Source: Hyphomicrobiales bacterium (lineage in GTDB: Bacteria > Pseudomonadota > Alphaproteobacteria > Rhizobiales > CAYWUX01). From it: a stretch of 11,682 bases of DNA. The first letter of the stretch is position 1; the number at the start of each line of letters is the position of its first letter. The notes under the pieces were generated by a model. The model was not told the DNA's origin, did not search any database, and saw only the letters and a program-made list of their open reading frames with translations. The translations under genes were made by a program, and so were the position numbers. Below are positions 5,749 through 11,682 of this stretch, piece by piece. The stretch is taken from the NCBI GenBank assembly GCA_028279265.1, contig JANQOC010000730.1, positions 1-11,682 of the forward strand. Reading direction: 5' to 3'.

Positions 5749-7287
5749 ATGCTTGACATCATTGGCGGTTTTGAAACCCTATTCTCAAACCCTTCCGCAT
5801 TGGGTTTCGTTTTTCTCGCGGCATTTGTTGGTATTGTTGTTGGCGCGCTTCCAGGGCTGACAGCATCGGCAGCCATTGCAATGTTGCTGCCTCTTTCCTT
5901 TCATCTGGGGCCGCTTTCGGCTCTGGCCTTTCTCTATGTGATCGGTAAATCGGGTCGTTATGGCGGGTCAATTGCCGCCATCCTGTTCAATACGCCGGGG
6001 ACAGCCGCGTCAGCAGCAACGATGCAGGACGGTTATCCCATGACCCAGCAGGGCAAGGCCGGAAAAGCCCTGAAGACTGCGACACTGGCCTCTATAGTCG
6101 GTGACTACATCGGTGAGATCATTTTGATTTTCGGCGCGGTCTCCATTGCGGTTTATACATCGCGTTTCGGGCCTGCTGAGTATTTTGCCATATATTTCAT
6201 GGCCTTTGTTGTTATCGGTTCGGTGGTTGGCAAGTCCGTTGTGAAAGGAATTCTCTCGACACTTCTTGGCGCAATCGTCGGTTTGATCGGACTGGATACG
6301 ATTACAGCCGAGCCTAGAATGACCATGGGAATTGCGGAACTTGAAGACGGGCTCGCCTTGGTACCGTTGCTGATTGGCGTCTTTGTTGTTTCCGAGATTA
6401 TTGTCCAGGCAGAACGCGCAGCGAAACAGGGGCTGGAAGAAAGCTACAAAAATCGCAGCGATGAGCCCGATGACAATCGAATGACCTGGGATGAGTTCAA
6501 ACGTTGCGTCCCCCTCATGTTCAGATCGTCCCTGGTCGGTTCTTTTATTGGCATGATGCCGGGACTGGGGTCCAGCGTGGCTTGTTTTGTCGCTTATGGA
6601 GAGGAAAAACGTCGTTCAAAAATTTCCGACAAATGGGGAACGGGTATTGTTGAAGGGATTGCGGCACCGGAATCAGCCAACAATGCGGTTTCAGGACCCA
6701 GTATGATACCGCTACTGACACTTGGGGTTCCCGGAAGTACCGTGGCCGCCATTCTCATTGGCGTATTCTTAATTCATGGCATCCAAGTCGGACCGACGCT
6801 CTTTACGAATCCCGACAGTCGCGAATTGATCTTTGCGCTCTTTGCCTGTGGCCTCCTGGGTATCGCCGCCTATGGAATTATCGGATATTTTGGCGGACCC
6901 GCTATCGGTCGCATTATTGCGTACATGCCGGCGCGACTGATTTATCCTTTCATCTTCCTGACAGCAATTGCCGCCTCTTATTCGAGCCGGGCTAGTGTTC
7001 TCGACATTTTGATTGCTCTCATTTTTGGGGTGATCGGCTACATCATGCGACGCACTGATTTTTCAACGGCCGCATTTGTCATCGCATTTGTGCTTATCGA
7101 AGGGGCGGAAGAGGCGTTCCGACAGTCCCTGTTATTGTCCAATGACGGACTGCTTATCTTTGTCAAGGAGCCCGTGTCGCTGGCGTTTCTGTTATTGGGT
7201 GCCGGCGTGCTCGTCTTCCGAACGATTTCGGTTCTGCGGTCCGGTAAAAAAAGCGAGACAACAACGGAAGCTGCCACGAGCTCCTGA
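5749..7287 (+). CDS. tctA: TctA-family large permease subunit
   Basis: The 512-residue polytopic protein carries the TctA signatures twice, reflecting internal duplication. GALPGLTAS (residues 32-40) and GGSIAAILFNTPGTAASAAT (72-91), with DGYPMTQQGKAGKAL (94-108), form the first half. GMMPGLGSS (268-276), then APESANNAVSG and LTLGVPGS (about 305-330), form the second. These PGL...NTPGT and APE-x-ANNA...PGS motifs line the putative transport path. With TctB it forms the secondary transporter fed by TctC, using an ion gradient in characterised relatives. The start 28 bases after tctB gives the usual family N-terminus, but its ribosome-binding site is weak. The gene ends facing the convergent CoA-transferase operon. 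Confidence 0.94.
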   Translation: MLDIIGGFETLFSNPSALGFVFLAAFVGIVVGALPGLTASAAIAMLLPLSFHLGPLSALAFLYVIGKSGRYGGSIAAILFNTPGTAASAATMQDGYPMTQQGKAGKALKTATLASIVGDYIGEIILIFGAVSIAVYTSRFGPAEYFAIYFMAFVVIGSVVGKSVVKGILSTLLGAIVGLIGLDTITAEPRMTMGIAELEDGLALVPLLIGVFVVSEIIVQAERAAKQGLEESYKNRSDEPDDNRMTWDEFKRCVPLMFRSSLVGSFIGMMPGLGSSVACFVAYGEEKRRSKISDKWGTGIVEGIAAPESANNAVSGPSMIPLLTLGVPGSTVAAILIGVFLIHGIQVGPTLFTNPDSRELIFALFACGLLGIAAYGIIGYFGGPAIGRIIAYMPARLIYPFIFLTAIAASYSSRASVLDILIALIFGVIGYIMRRTDFSTAAFVIAFVLIEGAEEAFRQSLLLSNDGLLIFVKEPVSLAFLLLGAGVLVFRTISVLRSGKKSETTTEAATSS

Positions 7288-7305
7288 GCAAAAACCGGGG
7301 AACAT

Positions 7306-7319
7306 TACGACAGGTCGTA
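7306..7319. terminator. Small hairpin between convergent tctA and aldolase-like gene
   Basis: TACGA-CAGG-TCGTA forms a 5-bp stem with a 4-base loop (TACGAC and GTCGTA are complementary over 6 bases) and is followed by TTTC. It lies 18 bases after the tctA stop in the 86-base convergent gap. It is a weak candidate terminator for tctA. Confidence 0.3.
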
Positions 7320-7373
7320 TTTCAGATGACCTTCATTTGAACGATGGCCGCGTGGGTGAGCGACCTCGGCGTT

Positions 7374-8141
7374 CTAGTCTTTATAGCCCGGATCGATACG
7401 GTCGAGGCGCCGCAGTAGCGCCGGCCATTCTTTGAGGCCGATCGGCCGGTAACCGCTATCAGAGTTATTTTTACGATTTTGCGCGATCGTCGACTGCTGA
7501 ATTGACTCGGGTATTTCGATGTAATCGGCACCCGATTGCTGTATAGCCAATTGCATACGGCTGGCGCGCTCTGCACGGTAAAGCCAGACAAATGTTTCCG
7601 CGACAGTCCTGCCCGCCGTCAGTACGCCATGATTGCGAAGAAACAGAATATTCTTATCCCCGAAGTCTTCTGCAATACGTTCTCTTTCCCCTTCATCCAT
7701 CGATATGCCTTCGTACTCATGATAGGCGGTATGGTCTAAGACGGCCAACGCATGCTGGGTCAGGGGGAGAAGGCCCGCTTTCTGCGTCGCGATACTGACA
7801 CAGGCAGGCGTGTGGGTGTGCATCACACCGGCGACCTCGGGCCGCGCCATATGTACGGCGCTGTGAATTATGAATCCCGCAGGATTTATTTCCTGCTCTG
7901 TTTCACCAATTATATTACCGTACATATCGACTTTGACGAGTGAGGAGGCGGTGATCTCCTCGAACAGCAGGCCATAGGGATTGATCAGAAAATGATCTTC
8001 AGTACCCGGTATTCGGGCGGATAAATGGGTTCCGATGAGATCCGACCAGCCAAAGAGATCGACAAGTCGATAAGCGGCTGCCAGATCTTGTCGGACTTTC
8101 ATTTCCTCGGCACTTATCATTTTTTTGTCTTGAATGTTCAT
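7374..8141 (-). CDS. Class II aldolase/adducin-like protein
   Basis: The 255-residue protein matches the class II aldolase/adducin head domain. Metal-ligand histidines are H108 and H110 in VMHTH, and H171 in LRNHGVLTAGRT (residues 168-179); together they would bind Zn2+. The stretch INPAGFIIHSAVH (85-97) is typical of the adducin-like branch. By comparison with fuculose aldolase FucA, whose catalytic Glu73 lies in SSEWRFH, this protein has Gly89 at that place, so classical retro-aldol chemistry by the same mechanism is doubtful. Relatives in this branch may act as decarboxylases, epimerases or binding proteins. It is the last gene of a three-gene minus-strand operon, 27 bases after the CitE-like gene. 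A second in-frame ATG at codon 8 is possible but has no better ribosome-binding site. The family is sure, the reaction unknown. Confidence 0.87.
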   Translation of the reverse strand: MNIQDKKMISAEEMKVRQDLAAAYRLVDLFGWSDLIGTHLSARIPGTEDHFLINPYGLLFEEITASSLVKVDMYGNIIGETEQEINPAGFIIHSAVHMARPEVAGVMHTHTPACVSIATQKAGLLPLTQHALAVLDHTAYHEYEGISMDEGERERIAEDFGDKNILFLRNHGVLTAGRTVAETFVWLYRAERASRMQLAIQQSGADYIEIPESIQQSTIAQNRKNNSDSGYRPIGLKEWPALLRRLDRIDPGYKD

Positions 8142-8168
8142 GGGCTCAATACTCTGGGTAATTAGATT

Positions 8169-9062
8169 TCAGTTTTTACCCGCAACCCCAAATTTATGGG
8201 CAAGGGATAACAGTTTCCGGGCACGATCAACAATCGGAACATCGATCATTTTACCATCCAATTCAAAGGCGCCAAGCCCTTTCGCTTCCGCCGCATCATT
8301 GGCCGAAATTATTCTTTCTGCATGACTGATTTCTTCCGCGGACGGTGTAAATACGTCGTTCAGTATTGGCACGACCGAGGGGTGGATGCATGTTGCTCCC
8401 TTCGTCCCCAGACTTTTAGATTTTTGTGCAAGCTGTCGAACATGTTCCAGGTCCTTGTAGTCGGCCACGGTTCCCACAAGACCATAAGGTGTCACATTGG
8501 CGGCGATTGCCGCGAGGATGGCATGGGATTTGGGATAGAGAAGAAACTCTTCACTGGGGACAACTTCCACATCCATAGCCAGATCTTCGGATCCAATTGC
8601 CAAGCCCACCACCCGTGGATCTGACCTGGCGATATCATCGGCGTCCATGAGGGCCGATGCGGTCTCGATTTGCAGGTAAAACTGAACCGAATTTGGTGGC
8701 CGATTGGACTGCAGTTCACATTCCCGCACATACTCGGAGAGGAGCCGTACATGATCTGCACTCTGAGTTTTCGCGATCATCAATCCATTTGCTCCCGCGG
8801 CGACGCTGGCGGAAATATCTTCCACAGTCATCTGCAGGGGGCGGTTAATTCGAATGAGGACATCGGCGCCATTTTGAGAAACATGGGGAATGGACTTGTT
8901 CAGGATGAGCCGAGCTTGATCCTTTTCCTTCAGCGGTACCGAGTCTTCAAGGTCCAGAACGATGGCGTCGGCATTCCGCAGATGCGCCTTCGACCAGAAT
9001 TTCTCATTGTTTGCGGGAACGTAAAGTAGGGATCTCCACACCGGAGGTTCGGATGGCGGCAC
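8169..9062 (-). CDS. HpcH/HpaI-CitE family lyase (citrate lyase beta-subunit-like)
   Basis: The 297-residue protein has the CitE-like TIM-barrel signatures: SLLYVPANNEKF (residues 11-22), IVLDLEDSV (34-42), IRINRP (70-75) with Arg71, QIETA (131-135) with Glu133, and GSED (157-160) with Asp160. Glu133 and Asp160 are the expected Mg2+ ligands. CIHPSVVPILNDVFTPS (225-241) and GAFELDGKMIDVPIV near the C-terminus complete the family pattern. Such enzymes cleave or form 3-hydroxyacyl-CoA thioesters such as citryl-, malyl- or citramalyl-CoA. There are no citrate lyase alpha or gamma subunits nearby, so a free-standing CoA-thioester lyase is more likely than citrate lyase. The start codon is GTG, 2 bases after the CoA-transferase stop, with GGAG at a good distance inside that gene, so translation is probably coupled. 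Confidence 0.9.
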   Translation of the reverse strand: MPPSEPPVWRSLLYVPANNEKFWSKAHLRNADAIVLDLEDSVPLKEKDQARLILNKSIPHVSQNGADVLIRINRPLQMTVEDISASVAAGANGLMIAKTQSADHVRLLSEYVRECELQSNRPPNSVQFYLQIETASALMDADDIARSDPRVVGLAIGSEDLAMDVEVVPSEEFLLYPKSHAILAAIAANVTPYGLVGTVADYKDLEHVRQLAQKSKSLGTKGATCIHPSVVPILNDVFTPSAEEISHAERIISANDAAEAKGLGAFELDGKMIDVPIVDRARKLLSLAHKFGVAGKN

Positions 9063-9064
9063 AG

Positions 9065-10303
9065 CTAAACTCCAACGAGGCCTGATTGAATAAAATGTCC
9101 GATCTCAGTATCAGAAAAACCGGCTTCCCTCAAAATTTCCTCGGTATTCTGGCCGAGTGATGGGGCCGACATTTCAACTTTTCCCGGTGACCGCGATAGT
9201 TTTGGGGTTGGAGAATGCGAATAAAGCGTACCAATCTCGGGATCCGGAGATGGGAAAAAGACGTTTGTATCCTGTACATGGGGATCATCGAGAATTTCCG
9301 ATGCGTCGTAAACCGGACCTGCGGTGACACCGGCCTGGTCAACAATTTCCAGTGCCTCTTCGCGGGTTTTTTCTCCCATCCAGTTGTTAATTAGCTGGTC
9401 CAGCTCGGTTCGATTCTTCACACGACCCGCATTTTCAAGAAATCGTGGGTCCCGTGTGAGTTCCTCCCCACCGATAAGCTCCAGAAATCGCATAGCGGAA
9501 TTCTGTGTGGATGCCGAGATGGCCACCCATTTTTCATCCTTGGTCCGGTAAACACCGCGGGGCCCCGCTTGATTGGACCCGCTGCCAAGCCTCGGTTTTA
9601 TCTCTCCGGTAGACTGGTTTATGGCAACATCGGCACTCAGGACGGACATCATGGATTGCATGAGGGACAGATCGATGATTTGTCCCCGCCCGTCACTCTG
9701 GTCGCGATTCCTCAGCGCGACCATTGTCGCATAGGCTCCATATAAACCGGAGATCATATCCGCCAGGGGCATGGGGGGAAGAACAGGTTCGCGATCCGCA
9801 AATCCGTTCCGTGAAGCAAATCCCGACATGGCCTCCATGAGTGTTCCGAAACCGGGTCTGTGAGAATAGGGCCCGGCCTGCCCGTATCCCGAGATCCGGA
9901 CAACAATGAGTTGCGGAAATTTCTCAATCAGGGTTTCCGGTCCCAGTTGCATCTTTTCCAGCGTCCCCGGCCGGAAACTTTCCAGCAGAATATCTGCTTT
10001 GGAAATCAGGCGGGTCAGCAATTCAATTGAGCCGGATTGACGAAAGTTGAGTGCCAGGCTTCTTTTGTTTCGGCCGTAGACTTTCCAATAAAACGCGTGT
10101 CCATCATCTTTCCAGGAACGCAAAGTATCTCCCGCGGGTAGCGGTTCCACTTTGATCACATCGGCACCGAAGTCCGCGAGTTGCAGCGAAAGCATGTTTC
10201 CGGCCACGAGCCGCGAGATGTCAATAACGCGTAATCCTGCAAGCGCTGAGGGTGTTTGACTGTTCGAGTTCGGTTTGTCTTCTGACTTTTTGCTGGCCGT
10301 CAT
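9065..10303 (-). CDS. Family III CoA-transferase (CaiB/BaiF)
   Basis: The 412-residue protein has the length and motifs of family III CoA-transferases, which move CoA between carboxylic acids through an aspartyl anhydride. Seen here are LAGLRVIDISRLVAGN (residues 21-36), LADFGADVIKVEP (42-54), GRNKRSLALNF (77-87), ISGYGQAGPY (137-146) and PLADMISGLYGAY (179-191). Asp182 in PLADM corresponds to the catalytic aspartate of formyl-CoA transferase. The first about 19 residues are polar and not part of the fold. It is the first gene of the operon with the CitE-like lyase and the aldolase-like protein, which suggests it activates an acid, possibly the one imported by TctCBA, to its CoA ester. The ATG at 10301-10303 has no clear ribosome-binding site. 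Confidence 0.92.
   Translation of the reverse strand: MTASKKSEDKPNSNSQTPSALAGLRVIDISRLVAGNMLSLQLADFGADVIKVEPLPAGDTLRSWKDDGHAFYWKVYGRNKRSLALNFRQSGSIELLTRLISKADILLESFRPGTLEKMQLGPETLIEKFPQLIVVRISGYGQAGPYSHRPGFGTLMEAMSGFASRNGFADREPVLPPMPLADMISGLYGAYATMVALRNRDQSDGRGQIIDLSLMQSMMSVLSADVAINQSTGEIKPRLGSGSNQAGPRGVYRTKDEKWVAISASTQNSAMRFLELIGGEELTRDPRFLENAGRVKNRTELDQLINNWMGEKTREEALEIVDQAGVTAGPVYDASEILDDPHVQDTNVFFPSPDPEIGTLYSHSPTPKLSRSPGKVEMSAPSLGQNTEEILREAGFSDTEIGHFIQSGLVGV
9070..9073 (-). promoter_or_regulatory. Shine-Dalgarno of the CitE-like gene inside the CoA-transferase end
   Basis: GGAG on the minus strand lies 7 bases before the GTG start at 9062 and inside the last codons of the upstream gene. 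It supports the GTG start in preference to a later in-frame GTG at codon 8. Confidence 0.6.
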
Positions 10304-10362
10304 AGGAAGTATAGTTCTACTTGTGTCTGATTAATTTCTAACTGAACTCTATCAAAACTGAA

Positions 10363-10373
10363 ATGTCCGACAT
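10363..10373. promoter_or_regulatory. Operator-like palindrome between CoA-transferase and hydrolase genes
   Basis: ATGTC-C-GACAT is a perfect inverted repeat in the 127-base divergent gap. A -10-like TATCAT (10373-10378) for the plus-strand hydrolase abuts it, but no good -35 was found. The TGTC-N-GACA core resembles sites of some FCD-type GntR regulators; that link is only a guess. Confidence 0.35.
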
Positions 10374-10399
10374 ATCATAAACGCATGTTTAGTGCGGCG

Positions 10400-10415
10400 A
10401 TTGAATTGCTTCAAT
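10400..10415. promoter_or_regulatory. Inverted repeat just before the hydrolase ribosome-binding site
   Basis: ATTGAA-TTGC-TTCAAT has perfect 6-base arms and ends 3 bases before the AGGGAG ribosome-binding site of the hydrolase. It could be a second operator or a small RNA stem that affects translation start. Confidence 0.3.
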
Positions 10416-10418
10416 GAC

Positions 10419-10424
10419 AGGGAG
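10419..10424 (+). promoter_or_regulatory. Shine-Dalgarno of the alpha/beta hydrolase
   Basis: AGGGAG lies 6 bases before the ATG at 10431 and fixes that start. Confidence 0.75.
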
Positions 10425-10430
10425 ACATAA

Positions 10431-11243
10431 ATGCCATTTGCGAATTCAGGCGATGTAAAGATCTCATACGAAATCAGAAATGCCAAGAGTTCAAAGGTTC
10501 CCGTCTTTTTTATTTCAGGGCTCGCGGGAACACGGCAAGGCTGCGCAAAACAGGCCGGTTTCTTTGAAACCAAACGTCCTGTTGTCCTTCATGATCACCG
10601 GGGAACCGGCGAAAGTGACAAACCGCCGGGTGTCTACAGTGTTCCGAACATGGCCAAGGACGTTATTGCGATTATGGATGCGGCGGGTATCGCCAGAGCG
10701 CATATGGTTGGCATGTCAACAGGGGGAGCAATTATTCAGAACCTTTGCCTTGACTATGCGGAACGTGTGCAATCTGCGGTCTTAAGTTGCACCTGGCCAA
10801 GGACGGATCATTTTTTTCGACGTCAATTCGAATCGCGAAAAGAAGTGATCCTGAATCTGGGGCCGGAATTCGCTGCGCGCCAGGCTTCAACAATGCTCTA
10901 CGATCCTGAGTATTTTACGCTGAATCATGATCAGATTGTAGCGCTGGAAAATACTGCGATTCAAAATTCCGCACCGGCCCAGATATTGGCGGAAAGAATC
11001 GATGCGATTGTGGCTCATGATCTGTGGCAGCGTTTGTCACAAATCAGGCAGCCGGTTCTTGTTCTGTGTGCAAAGAACGATGTCGTGACTCCCCCTTATT
11101 TTTCAAAACAGCTTGCGGAACTGATCCCGAACGCTCAATTGAGTTTGTTTGAAAAAGGCGGCCATTTCTTTTTCATATCCGAGGCGGAGGAATTCAACGC
11201 CCGAGTTGATGAATTCCTGCAGGAATGGGACGGGGTGTCATAG
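10431..11243 (+). CDS. Alpha/beta hydrolase (enol-lactonase/esterase-like)
   Basis: The 270-residue protein is a complete alpha/beta hydrolase. The nucleophile elbow is GMSTG (residues 94-98, Ser96). The acid is probably Asp217 in CAKNDVVTP and the base His245 in KGGHFF, giving an intact triad. HDHRGTGESDKP (54-65) and the oxyanion-loop ISGLAGTR (28-35) are typical of the PcaD/RutD-like branch of lactonases and esterases. There is no signal peptide, so it is cytoplasmic. It is divergent from the CoA-transferase operon and shares its control region, which suggests a role in the same pathway, for example opening a lactone or ester, or hydrolysing a thioester. The exact substrate cannot be told, and annotation as 3-oxoadipate enol-lactonase would be unsafe because no other protocatechuate genes are present. 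Confidence 0.88.
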   Translation: MPFANSGDVKISYEIRNAKSSKVPVFFISGLAGTRQGCAKQAGFFETKRPVVLHDHRGTGESDKPPGVYSVPNMAKDVIAIMDAAGIARAHMVGMSTGGAIIQNLCLDYAERVQSAVLSCTWPRTDHFFRRQFESRKEVILNLGPEFAARQASTMLYDPEYFTLNHDQIVALENTAIQNSAPAQILAERIDAIVAHDLWQRLSQIRQPVLVLCAKNDVVTPPYFSKQLAELIPNAQLSLFEKGGHFFFISEAEEFNARVDEFLQEWDGVS

Positions 11244-11253
11244 AGTCCTGCAG
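11217..11253 (+). terminator. Inverted repeat spanning the hydrolase stop codon
   Basis: CTGCAGGA (11217-11224) and TCCTGCAG (11246-11253) are exact complements 21 bases apart, and GAC/GTC inside could pair as well. The structure would enclose the stop codon at 11241-11243. There is no T-run after it, so it is at most a Rho-type or stabilising element. Confidence 0.25.
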
Positions 11254-11406
11254 AAATTGTCCAGGGAACGACCGCTTGCATAGATCCGACCTTGTTTCGA
11301 TAAATCTTTGTTGTATCCGGGCATCAATTCATTTTTTTTCCGATTGAGACATGGCCTTATCCCTTTGAAATTCAAGCTAATTTGAGGTTTCGAACTTGCC
11401 CTAGTC

Positions 11407-11420
11407 CAACCAACTGGTTG
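11407..11420. promoter_or_regulatory. Operator-like palindrome upstream of the last gene
   Basis: CAACCA-AC-TGGTTG has perfect 6-base arms. The ACCA...TGGT core occurs in sites of several repressor families. It lies 149 bases before the last start codon. Confidence 0.3.
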
Positions 11421-11449
11421 TGAATAGTTCACCCAATATCTGGGATTTG

Positions 11450-11470
11450 TTGTCCAAATTATTGTCCAAA
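11450..11470. repeat. Direct repeat TTGTCCAAA x2
   Basis: TTGTCCAAA occurs at 11450-11458 and 11462-11470, 12 bases apart, and the shorter TTGTCCA occurs again at 11257-11263. Spacing near one helical turn would suit tandem binding of a response regulator. No promoter hexamers were clear. Confidence 0.3.
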
Positions 11471-11568
11471 GGCAAGGGAGAGAATGTGGAAATTGCATCT
11501 CTCATTGTGCCCACTGGAAGGAATCACATAGCGTTACCAGCATATCTAACTGTACTGGAGAATCAGTG

Positions 11569-11682
11569 ATGAATAGGTTCCTAATATTAGTTTCTGCTTT
11601 GTTTATACTCGTTCCAACGATGTCCAATGCACAGAACGCCGGACAGAGTGGAGATTTTTTGGCCGGCATCCTGGGAGAGCAA
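11569..11682 (+). CDS. N-terminal fragment of an exported protein (cut by window edge)
   Basis: An ATG at 11569 is preceded by GGAG (11557-11560) at 8 bases. The 38 visible codons run in frame to the window end. The protein begins MNRFLILVSALFILVPTMSN, a signal peptide with a short basic start, a hydrophobic core and a likely cleavage site SNA|QN after residue 23. The mature start, rich in Gln, Gly, Asn and Ser, reads QNAGQSGDFLAGILGEQ. Export to the periplasm or cell surface is likely. No family can be named from so short a piece. Confidence 0.65.
   Translation, partial: MNRFLILVSALFILVPTMSNAQNAGQSGDFLAGILGEQ

Larger units (their letters stand above)
11244..11568. other. Gene-free 325-base stretch before the last gene
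   Basis: No convincing gene was found. The stretch is AT-rich and holds an 8-base T-run followed by CC (near 11332-11339) without a clear stem before it. It also holds a palindrome at 11407-11420, a spaced direct repeat at 11450-11470, and the ribosome-binding site of the next gene. A minus-strand frame at 11238-11498 is open but has no family likeness and overlaps the hydrolase end. Confidence 0.5.

Noticed and set aside
8670..9029. Plus-strand frame of 119 codons inside the CitE-like gene
   Set aside because: It is antisense to a gene with complete CitE motifs and resembles no known protein.
10304..10312. TATACT on the minus strand as a -10 for the CoA-transferase gene
   Set aside because: It lies only a few bases before the ATG and has no -35 partner at a suitable distance.
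11238..11498. Minus-strand frame of 86 codons
   Set aside because: It overlaps the hydrolase end, has an unusual composition rich in Trp and Ser, and no recognisable motif or ribosome-binding site.

Overview
The window reads as an ordinary chromosomal metabolic region of a Gram-negative bacterium, most likely an alphaproteobacterium. The reasons are the set of families (TctCBA tripartite tricarboxylate transporter, AbrB-type membrane protein, CaiB/BaiF CoA-transferase, CitE-like lyase, adducin-like class II aldolase), the moderate GC content judged by eye, and the cleavable signal peptides on exported proteins. I see no rRNA, tRNA, CRISPR array, transposase or phage gene. The species cannot be named from this sequence.

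Layout, left to right. (1) Positions 1-93, minus strand: the first 31 codons of a gene that leaves the window, resembling the N-terminus of a TauD/TfdA-type dioxygenase. (2) A short divergent control region (94-302) rich in palindromes and direct repeats. (3) 303-1865, plus: a carboxyltransferase of the acyl-CoA carboxylase beta-subunit family, with no biotin carboxylase or biotin carrier gene beside it. (4) 1914-3780, minus: a two-gene unit, an AbrB-family membrane protein followed by a class I methyltransferase whose start overlaps the AbrB stop by 8 bases. (5) 3781-4070: a 290-base divergent control region with several perfect palindromes. (6) 4071-7287, plus: tctC-tctB-tctA, a complete periplasmic-binding-protein-dependent carboxylate transporter, with a perfect 12-bp hairpin between tctC and tctB. 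(7) 7374-10303, minus: a tight three-gene operon transcribed as CoA-transferase, CitE-like lyase, class II aldolase/adducin-like protein. (8) 10431-11243, plus: an alpha/beta hydrolase divergent from that operon. (9) 11244-11568: a 325-base gene-free stretch. (10) 11569-11682, plus: the first 38 codons of an exported protein cut by the window edge.

The genes plausibly work together in scavenging an organic acid. TctCBA would import a carboxylate, the CaiB-type enzyme would convert it to a CoA thioester by transfer from a donor acyl-CoA, and the CitE-like enzyme would cleave (or condense) a 3-hydroxyacyl-CoA such as a malyl- or citramalyl-type thioester. The class II aldolase-like protein, the hydrolase and the carboxyltransferase may process fragments. 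This pathway is inferred from families and neighbourhood; the substrate is unknown. I found no clear sign of a wholly new system. The points most worth a second look are the solitary carboxyltransferase, the aldolase-like protein lacking the catalytic glutamate of FucA, the perfect hairpin inside the transporter operon, and the clusters of operator-like palindromes in three divergent intergenic regions although no regulator gene lies in the window.
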